Shown: one piece after another, positions 56,362-64,000 of the stretch
Numbering within the stretch: the stretch's first letter is position 1
Layout of the letters: each line of letters opens with the position of its first letter
Origin: Echria macrotheca
Taxonomy: Eukaryota; Ascomycota; Sordariomycetes; Sordariales; Schizotheciaceae
DNA: 64,000 bases
Direction: 5' to 3'
Assembly: GCA_030411725.1 (NCBI GenBank)
Contig: MU839861.1
Location: 1-64,000 of the forward strand
Made by a program: the position numbers and the translations under genes
Notes under the pieces: model-generated
The model's input: the letters and a program-made list of their open reading frames with translations, nothing else
Told to the model about the DNA's origin: nothing
Database searches by the model: none

Positions 56362-58694
56362 TCAGTTCCGCCCCAAGTCCCTCCTCACCCGCCAGACCTT
56401 CGATCCAGCCGGCCTCTTCTGGTTCCCGTGAAGCATTTCCACCCAAGGAACATTGGCCGGCTCCGCACGGAGTATCCCGGCCTCCTCCCCCTGCTCCTCT
56501 TCCGAGTCATCACTTCCACTCTCAGACGTCTCCCCGCCGGCTCTCGATGGCGTAGCCGCACCACTCAACGCTCCCTTGGTCGTAAAAGCACGTAGATATA
56601 AATCCTCCGAGTACGCCCAGCTCGGCGTGTCAAACTTGCCCGACACTAGCACCAGGTCCTTGCCCGCCTCGGCGATCAGGTCACCCGGCAGGGGGGTTAG
56701 GATCTGCAGCTCGCCCCGCCCCGCGTCAATACCGCGGACGAGAACTAGACCAAGGACTGATGAGTACTTGGGATCCAGCGTCCTGCCCTGGGAATTCTGG
56801 ATCAGCGGGATTCCCTCTGTCGTATAGATAATTGCCTTTGATGATGGAATCAAGAGGTCGCCCTCAACGTCGACTTCCATGTCCGTATCCAAGGCAAAGA
56901 GATCGCGAAAAGCCGCTCGGTTCTCGATCTTGACGAGGGCTAGGATCATCCCGTTGATGGCGTCGGCAAGCAGGGAAAGGCCGGGTTGGTGGTCATAGCA
57001 CATGATCCCGACAAAACCCGGATCGGGTCCCCGATACCGTACACGCCACGGCCGCAAGGCGGTAAGTGGTGTCGGATCCCAAGTTGGCGTAGGGCTAGAT
57101 ATCGAGCTCCACTTGAGGTGAAAGTAGGAAAGCGTTTGCATGGTACGGAATTCGGCTGCTGTCCTCGTGGAAAGGCTTCCTGTCTGTGAGGGTAGTGTGT
57201 TGAAGGGAGTGGAACTACCACACGCAGCTTTGAGGTTGTCGACAGTCTCTCCTGGGCCATCTTGTGACATATAAATGACCTCAGTTGGTCGAACTTTCTG
57301 GACCAATTCCACGAGGATATCGAGCCCGGTACCTTGTATCCAGCCTGGGGTGTTGATGATGAGCGGGCACTTGGACCCAAGCTTGGTCCGATAATGCCAC
57401 AGAAGATCGAGGACGCATTCGACGTAGTGCTTGGCATCATGAGCCGGTGAGATAGCGGCGATGGCATGAGCCCTCAGCTGCTCCTTCCGAGGCTCAAGCA
57501 CTGGGTGGCAAAACGGAGCCACGAGGTTCGGAACGGCGATCTTGTTCAGCGAAATGACACCGGGAGGTCCGTACTCTGGCTGCCCAGGGTCAATGTCAAG
57601 AACAGCAACACTGGTCCATGGCTTCTTGGAGTGACCTTGATCGGTGACCAGCCTGTTCAATAGTATCCTTCCGAAAGTCGATTTCCCAGAAGACTTTGGC
57701 CCACACAGAAATACGACAGGAGTGGCGCCTTTCAGCTTGCTCTTCACAGTTATAGCCAGTTGTTTATTCCACTCAGCCGGTGAGACAAGCTCCTGGAGAG
57801 CGAACCTTCCGGGCCAATCGGCAGAGGTATATATCTGCGATGAGTTAGCTTCATGATCGTCAGGACATGGCAGCTGCCTACAATGCGGAAAGTAGCCTTG
57901 CTCGGCGTGCCGGATGGTGTCTCATGCCAGAGCTTCCCAAATGCAGGATTCAGCCTTGACAGTTGCTGTAGAGACTCAGCCCCTGGATGGGGATGAATTT
58001 CTACACTTGTGTCGGCGGCGGCCCTAATGACGGGGAGAGCATGACAGGATAGCGCGTGTACCCAGTGAAGAGTGGTGGACGAATGCAAGACAGCGCCGGA
58101 GAGGGTAAGCTCTCCTTCCCGAACCTTCAGTCCATAGCTGCCGAGTATCACTAGGCGCTGCATCTGTTAGCCTCGGCAGACGACCCAGGGAACGCTCTGC
58201 CTACCTCCCCATCTGAGAGCTTCAACAGCACGCGCCCGTCGGGTTTCTGTTGATAGTTCTTCCGGTTCTTGTCTGGTCGAAACGTTGAGTGCTGGATGAC
58301 TGCAGCAGGTTTGGGAGATCTAATCGTACAAGTCAGAAGGTGTGATTCCGGTGGTGGTGAGCAGCTTACAATGGGGCGGTGAGCGGTGTGTCGCCGGGTT
58401 GAGATTCTGGTGAAGGTGAGGGTCTGTCCTCTGGCACTTGGTTTCGGGGAATTTGTTTTGGTGTAGAACTCGACGAAGAGATCTGAGATGGCGGTTCGTC
58501 CTTTTCAGACTTGTCTGGGACCACAACAGCGGAACTTCCCCAAAGCTTTTGGCGGGCTGCAAATGCGCTGAGAACTAAAACAGGTGTTGGCCACTTTCTT
58601 CACGCAGATAAAGCCCACCAGAGACATCGCATCACTCACCAGGCGCGTCGGTTGTAAGTGAACTCTCGAGCTTCCGCTTTTTCTGCGCCGCCAT
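56362..58694 (-). CDS. GRC3: Polynucleotide 5'-hydroxyl-kinase Grc3
   Basis: Five exons, 58694-58640, 58574-58370, 58319-58205, 58163-57882 and 57834-56362, encode 709 residues. The Walker A motif GPKSSGKSTFGR is near residue 233, and AVLDIDPGQPEYGPPG carries the Walker B/base region of the Clp1/Grc3 kinase family. Further marks are LIINTPGWIQGTG and the C-terminal block VLGLVLVRGID. The N-terminus is basic (KKRKLESS) with the SAFAARQKLW stretch typical of Grc3 rather than Clp1. In yeast Grc3 forms a complex with the Las1 nuclease, phosphorylates the 5'-OH after ITS2 cleavage of pre-rRNA and aids RNA polymerase I termination; the same nucleolar role is likely. An acidic Ser-rich insert lies near the C-terminus. 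It diverges from RPA34 with 466 bp between the starts. Confidence 0.93.
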
Positions 58695-59160
58695 CTCCAG
58701 TGTCTCTCAAACAGTTCACCACAAAAATTTCATGTGATACAGGCAACGGCTGGAATTGCTGGGATTCTCTCAAGCGGATCTGGTCCTCTCTTTGCGCTGC
58801 AGACCAATTCCACAGCACACCCCTTTGAACCAACCAAACCCTTCAATTCTTCCCGCAACTTTTTGTCAAGGACCCACTTCCCCAGACGCTTATCGGTGCT
58901 CTGTCGCGCGATAAGGAAACGCAGCCACCAAATTTTGGACCCGCAGACCAGAGATCAGCGACTTCAACCAAAATAATCACCACGTCGCTCCCGCAACACT
59001 GCAATTTGAGTGCAGGATCGACGCGTCACTTTCCGCAAACACCAATCTCTCTTCTCCCTTTCTTCATTCTGACAGAGAGGCGTCTCTCTGGACCCTCTCC
59101 CCCTTCCTTCTCCCGCAACCTCATCTCGCGCAGTCCCCAGCCCCCGCTGAATCGATCGTC
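58695..59160. promoter_or_regulatory. Bidirectional promoter of GRC3 and RPA34
   Basis: 466 bp between divergent starts of two nucleolar genes. An AAAAATTT element at 58723-58730 resembles the RRPE site of yeast ribosome-biogenesis promoters. A GCGCGATAAGG near 58907 is only loosely PAC-like. C/T-rich sequence precedes the RPA34 ATG. Confidence 0.5.
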
Positions 59161-61362
59161 ATGGCTGGGCCCCGCGCGCCCCTCGGGACCCTGTCCCAAC
59201 ACTCGCAGGAAGCTGCGAAGCTGATCAAGAACCCCTCGTCCTCGCGCAATGCCAATTCCAAGAAGCAGGGCAAGAAGTTCGCAACAAGCAAGGAGAGCGA
59301 CAGCTCCTCTGCCTCAAGCTCCAGCGACGATAGCTCCGGCTCGGGCAGCGAAAGCGATAGCGACGCCTCGTCCAACTCCGATGCCGTTAAGCCTACCGCT
59401 TTGTTGGCCAAGCTGAAGGCTTCCAGAACACCCAACGGCAAGGCCTCGCAGGCGAAGACGGGAAAGAACCAAAGCGTCAAGAAGTCTACCAAGGCTTCAA
59501 GCGATGCGTCGTCTGGATCTTCTTCCGATTCGGATTCCGAGGAGTCTGGCTCAGGCTCGAGCTCGGACAGCGAAGCCGAGGGCGATGCACCCAAGAAATC
59601 AAAAACGAAGGCGACACCCAAGTCAGCGGAGACTGTCGAGTCGGGAGATTCTAGCGACTCTAGCGATTCTGACACCGGCGCCAAGGTCAACAAGGCAGAT
59701 TCTGGCGGTACCGACCTCGACACAGATTCCTCTGGCGTTAGTGACAGCGAGAGTGACAGCGAGGCTGAGGCTGCTCCGAAGAGCACCCAGAAGACTGCAA
59801 ATACAAAGCCAACCAAGGAGGTTGCTCAGCCCAAGGCGAAATCCAGTTCGACCGCTCTGGTGAAGGCCAATGCCACGACCACCGAGATGGATATCGATTC
59901 GGATGGAGGCTCCGACGGTGAAGGTGTAACCGGTTCGCAAGCGGTTGCGAAGCAGAACGGCAACGCTGGAGTGTATGTATTCTCTCTAACTGTGGCGGTT
60001 CCATGCTAACATTGCTTCTCCAGGCCCGAGACCCTCGAGTTCCTTGGTCCCAGTTTCCACCTTCGAAAGGCTACAGATACCGCAGATGCCGCTGAGGTCG
60101 CTCGTATCTTCAAGGACGCCAAGAGCCAGGGAAAACAAATTTGGTACTTCACCATGCCCGCGGATCTTCCCATCGAGGTGATTCAAGAGCGGACCGTCCA
60201 GGTGGACCAGCTGCGGAATGGGAAGACGGTCATCTCCCACAACGGCTTCGATTATGCTGGCGCATCCGAGGAAGCTGGCGACACTTCCATCAAAGTTCTC
60301 ATCCCGAACAAGACGGGCACCACCTACGAAGCCCGTAAGTCCAGCTATGTGATGGTCTGGTCACCGCTAACCTTTCTAGTCAACCGTTCTATCGACTGCA
60401 CAGTCAATTTTAAGAAGGTGTTCCGGTTCGATGAGCAAAGCCAAGTGACATTGGAACAGAAGACCCAGAAACCCCCCAGGAACCATCCCGAGGGACTGAA
60501 GTCTCGCTTCCAGCCTGCTGGGCTGCCGCCAGCGCCCGTGGAGAAGACTGGTGATGGCGCATCGCCGGATGGTGACGGAGATGTCGAAATGGCTCCTGCG
60601 CCGCCGGTCGAGACGCCGATAACCGAAGGCAAGAAGCGCAAGCACAATGCTGAGGAGGGAAGTGGCTCGGCAGCGACCAAGAAGTCAAAGAAGGCCCGTG
60701 TTGATGCGGCTTCCAAGGAGACGCCCATTGCTCCGCCCGCTGTCCCGGTCTCGTCCAAGAAAGGGAAGACACAGGTTGCGTCTTCGCCTGTCATATCTCG
60801 CTCAGCGCCGGCCCCTCAATCCGACCGGCTCCCAAGCACTCAACCTACCCCCAAGTCGACCGGCAAAGCCGCACCGAGCAAGGTTACGCCTGTTATGCCC
60901 CCGCCTATTCCTGGCCTAAACGGCGGGTCGAAGAATGCTTAGGAAGGTTCTTCTCCGCCCGATCATGCCCATGAACAGGCTTCTCCTGCCGCTAATGAGG
61001 TTAATATCGACAACCCCCCTCAGGTAAAGAAGAAGAAGAAGTCCAAGGGCCATAAATCGTCTTTTGCTCCTCACATGTCGGGCGCCCTACCCACCCCGAA
61101 GAAGGGCGGACCCGAGGATATTCCGTTGCCGTCATCTGAGCAGCGCAGCTCCTTTTCCGATGCGAAGCGCGTGTCTTTTGCGGCCGAGCCCGAGGTCCAC
61201 TCGGCAGAGAAGCACAAGGAAAAGAAAAGCAAACGCAAGGACCGATCGCGTGCCCTGTCGGTTGCGCCCGAGTCGCGCCATTCAGATGCGAGCGGCAGCC
61301 ATCATCGTTCCAGCTCTGTTGCGCCGTCGCCTCGTTCGCGCCCCTCCCCTGAGTTGTCCTAA
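59161..61362 (+). CDS. RPA34: RNA polymerase I subunit Rpa34-type protein
   Basis: Exons 59161-59972 and 60024-60334, then from 60380. The first ~270 residues are a very Ser/Asp/Glu/Lys-rich disordered tail with casein-kinase-like SDSDSE tracts. The conserved domain follows: PETLEFLGPSFHLRKA, IWYFTMPADLPIEVIQ and the region around FKKVFRFDEQ, as in the Rpa34.5/CAST family that pairs with Rpa49 on RNA polymerase I. The C-terminal part is Lys/Pro-rich. A TAG at 60940-60942 ends the frame, but the same frame continues without a stop for another 420 bases to TAA at 61360-61362, with strong coding composition (VKKKKKSKGHKS and later KEKKSKRKDRS). A 60-nt phase-0 candidate intron (60883-60942, weak GTTACG donor) would remove the TAG; I therefore extend the gene to 61362 but mark the end as uncertain. 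Intron 2 (45 nt) is stop-free and divisible by three. Confidence 0.85.
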
Positions 61363-61598
61363 TGGACAGACGTTTCCTAAGATCGACGCATAGCGACGGT
61401 TGGCTAACGGGATTTTGTCCTGTATGGTTTTGATTTGGTTTTGTCATGTTTGGAGTTTTGGCTCGGGGGTTGGGCGGCAAAAGCCTGATGCGGGTCTTTT
61501 GTCTTTGGTGGTTTGCGATGAAGCAAGCCGCTTAGATGGTGCATAGCAAGGCAATGGATCTTGTGATCTCTTGATGCTGGCAACTGATGAGCCCGGAA

Positions 61599-61634
61599 GT
61601 GTATGTGTGTGTGTATGTGTGTTTGTGTTTGTTG
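61599..61634. repeat. Imperfect (TG)n microsatellite
   Basis: TG units interrupted by TA and TTT, in the 3' flank of RPA34. Confidence 0.85.
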
Positions 61635-62114
61635 CCGCTGAGACGGGCTGCGTATTATCTGAATGGATGACCACACCCGTTTTTCCCACTCGTCAAACAA
61701 GATCCAGAGCTAAACAACCCAAACCGAATATCGGTTCAATATCCGGCGGTTCTAGATCATGTTTGACCCTTTTTCCGGATGGGAAGGGATGGGAAATGGG
61801 TGTTTGGTCACTTGCAAAGGTTTTTTTCTGAGATTTCGTTGTGTCTTCCCCTCTCTGCTGCTCTCCGCTGCTGTGGTAATGAGGATAGAGAGGGAGGGAG
61901 GGAGAGAAGGCAGGCAACACAACAAACCTGGAAGTCCACAGACAGTGGTAGGGTAACTACCTAAGACAGGGGGGGGGGCTGTCTGTCTGTCTGCCTGTCC
62001 ACCAGTGGCTTTTAGATGGGATCTGTTGGAGCGTTGTAGTGTTAGAGTACTGTTCTGTATGTGTAAGATAAAGCAGCGCGAGATGGGATCTCCTTTCTCT
62101 CTCTCCCTGTCCTC

Positions 62115-62186
62115 CTGGTCCTCTGATCCTCTGGTCTTCTGGTCTTCTGATCTTGTGGTCTTGTGGTCTTCTGGTCTTCGGGCTTG
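62115..62186. repeat. 8-base minisatellite (CTGGTCTT-type, about 9 units)
   Basis: Nine consecutive 8-base units from CTGGTCCT through CTGATCTT and GTGGTCTT variants to a degenerate last unit. Confidence 0.8.
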
Positions 62187-63663
62187 TGATCCAGGACAGG
62201 ACAGGATGGAACGGATGGGATAGAGTTAACGCTGCTTTGTTACCCTAGGTACCATAGTAGAACTAGATCTTAGTTCTCGATTTTGGTCGCGTTGGTATTT
62301 GTGTGTCTCTCTCTGTGTGTGAACATTTCCTATCCTCTCATGTCCAATGCCTGATGGGAGGAGATGGGAGGGGATGGGGTGAGACTTTTCTGTATTCCCT
62401 ATTTCCGCGAATGTTTATCGTCCAGCTCCCCGTCCATCCAACATCCAACAATGCCCTGCCTTGCCCTGCCCTGCCTCCCGAATATTAGATCTGGGGGAAT
62501 GGTGAGCAATCCCATCCATGCGAAACCAACTCAGCACGGCTGGGTCCACGACGGGCAACAGACAAGCCCAGGTACCGAGCGCAGGAAACGGCCGCAACAT
62601 CCAACTATCCAAACGATCAACACAAAAGTTTTAAATCGAAAGCGCGTCATGTTATCCCCTCCCAAACCGGTCGCTTCCACGTGCACGCGCGCGCAAGGCC
62701 CCGGGGCCTGCTTGGCCGGCGTGGAAAATATATACGGACGGATGGGATATACGGAGCTTGACGCGGTGTGCATATGGCCATCCGTCAATATGCCAAGAGG
62801 TAAGAAATAGGGGCTCAAGTCCGGGGTGGGAGGGGAGGGGGTTCATCTCTTCCTCCCTCCCTTCTCTGTTTATTTAAAAGAGACATTTAAAACTGCCAAC
62901 GCTTCCTTCGTCTCCTTCCGACATCTCAAGGAACTCGACGACGTGAGAACATCCATCTGGGTGCAGATTCTCCTCCTAATGTTGACTGGGAAGTACACCA
63001 ACTACACACTACGATGCGAGAACAGGCAGGAAGTGTAACATGGTCTCAGATACGTATATTCCTTCCTTTCCTCTCCCCCAAATGGATATCTTCTATCCTT
63101 CTATCCATCTCTACTCCAACCGCATCACCACGTTTGTCATGACCACATCCGATCATGAACCCATATCCCCCCTTCCCACCCACCGCCCCGATCCAATACC
63201 TTCCCACCACCGTCATCATCCCTCGTTTATCACCCCAATCCCACCTTATATCCAAAGGTGTTTATGCAAGACCCCAAAGGTAGAGAGTTGTGGTTGTTAA
63301 CCCCCTAATCCTAATCCCAAAGGCTTTGCAGCCAGCCAGCCCATATGAAGACAAAAAACGAATGCCGGGTTCTGGTATATCGAAGAGAGAGAACAAAAAA
63401 CGATTGTCTGAGCGCCGCCCGCCATGCCATATGCATTACAATGATAACGGGAAAAAAAAGAAAGAGGGGGGAGCAGAGCGAAGGTCGATGCCCCTAAACC
63501 TCCTCGGTCGTATTCAAAGTCGACCGTTGCCGCCATAACGCCAATCGTCCGGATCTCGAGGGGGGCGAAAATATTAGGTGGAAATGACCCTATTGGATAA
63601 AAAATTCCAATGCGATGGTCACCGGATCCGTTGCTGTTGAGTCGAGGTCGTCCGGACAAGATA

Positions 63664-64000
63664 TCACCTCACGACAACCACCTCGCTGAGCTCGCTTTCT
63701 AACCTCCTCTCGCCGTTCCAGACGTCACCCTGCGGGGTCATCCCAATCACAACGTGTCGAAACTCGTCATCCGGTGTCGTCGGGCTCAAAATACCAGGCG
63801 TGCTGCTCGCACTACCCGAGGTGTCGCCGCGGCTCATCGACTCGAAGCTCGAGCTGCTGCCGAGCGTCCACTCGTCGCTGTCCCCCAGACCCCGCCTCTC
63901 CAGCAGACCGAGACCGTATCCGTTGGCATAGCCATAACCATACTCCTCATCAATGCTCCTCTGCCGATCGCCAAACTCGACATACTCGTACTCCCAGCGC
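63664..64000 (-). CDS. 3' end of an unrecognised gene (partial)
   Basis: Reading leftward from the window edge, one frame is open from 63999 to a TGA at 63664-63666, giving the last 111 residues of a protein whose start lies outside. Codon third positions are GC-rich and it is the only open frame there. The segment is Tyr/Gly-rich at first (EEYGYGYANGYGLGLLERRG), then Ser/Thr-rich and acidic (SMSRGDTSGSASSTPGI), and ends VIGMTPQGDVWNGERR and a Val-rich tail. This looks like a disordered regulatory C-terminus. No domain is recognisable. Confidence 0.7.
   Translation of the reverse strand, partial: RWEYEYVEFGDRQRSIDEEYGYGYANGYGLGLLERRGLGDSDEWTLGSSSSFESMSRGDTSGSASSTPGILSPTTPDDEFRHVVIGMTPQGDVWNGERRLESELSEVVVVR

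Larger units (their letters stand above)
61363..63663. other. 2.3-kb intergenic region with simple repeats
   Basis: 3' flanks of RPA34 and of the gene entering from the right. It contains a TG-rich microsatellite, an 8-base tandem repeat, a G run near 61969-61978 and C/T-rich stretches. No gene seen on either strand. Confidence 0.6.

Noticed and set aside
1..64000. Genome-wide reassignment of TAG, suggested by three in-frame TAGs
   Set aside because: Several clear genes end normally at TAG (SYLF, AA9, HNH), and each of the three cases can be explained by a small intron or alternative start.
1..64000. tRNA genes, rRNA, CRISPR arrays and telomeric repeats
   Set aside because: No T-loop/acceptor pattern, rRNA block, spaced direct-repeat array or TTAGGG array was found on reading; a dedicated scan would be needed to exclude a tRNA fully.

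Overview
The window is nuclear DNA of a filamentous ascomycete (Pezizomycotina, most likely a Sordariomycete). The evidence is short GT-AG introns of roughly 41-92 nt with CTAAC/CTGAC-type branch points, GC-rich third codon positions, genes on both strands without operons, and typical families: a HET domain protein, an AA9 monooxygenase with a fungal cellulose-binding module, a GH3 beta-glucosidase, a DAL5-type MFS transporter and a GT31-like glycosyltransferase. No species can be named from sequence alone. No tRNA, rRNA, CRISPR array or telomeric repeat was seen.

Layout. 1-9.7 kb: an EthD-like protein, then a divergent pair made of an unrecognised protein with a zinc-finger-like C-terminus and a dynamin/Mx-like GTPase. 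9.7-19.4 kb: a seven-exon gene for a ~1,071-residue helical protein of unknown family, a SYLF (Ysc84-like) protein and a type II membrane glycosyltransferase. 20.7-27.8 kb: a divergent pair of a tail-anchored-looking membrane protein and a trypsin-like protease-fold protein, then two divergent multi-pass membrane proteins. 28.3-32.6 kb: a 50-residue IF1-like mini-gene, an OTT_1508-type deaminase and a C2H2 zinc-finger protein interrupted by an in-frame TAG. 33.7-40.4 kb: an intracellular-type GH13 amylase, an HNH-domain gene whose 3' end lies inside a ~424-bp terminal-inverted-repeat element, and a HET-domain gene with a one-base frameshift. 40.9-50.7 kb: a Cys-rich GPI-type surface protein, a small PLDc_N membrane protein, an MDR-type oxidoreductase, the GH3 beta-glucosidase and the MFS transporter. 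52-64 kb: a coiled-coil membrane protein, the AA9 enzyme, the divergent nucleolar pair GRC3/RPA34, and the 3' end of a gene leaving the window.

How the genes fit together. Three themes stand out. Plant-biomass or starch use: AA9, GH3, GH13 and possibly the MFS transporter. Ribosome production: GRC3 and RPA34 fire from one 466-bp promoter region. Self/non-self or conflict-type families (dynamin-like GTPase, protease-fold protein, deaminase, HNH, HET) are spread over 3-40 kb; that they form a system is my inference, not something the sequence proves. Exon boundaries were worked out by hand from splice signals and reading phase; none is supported by transcript data.
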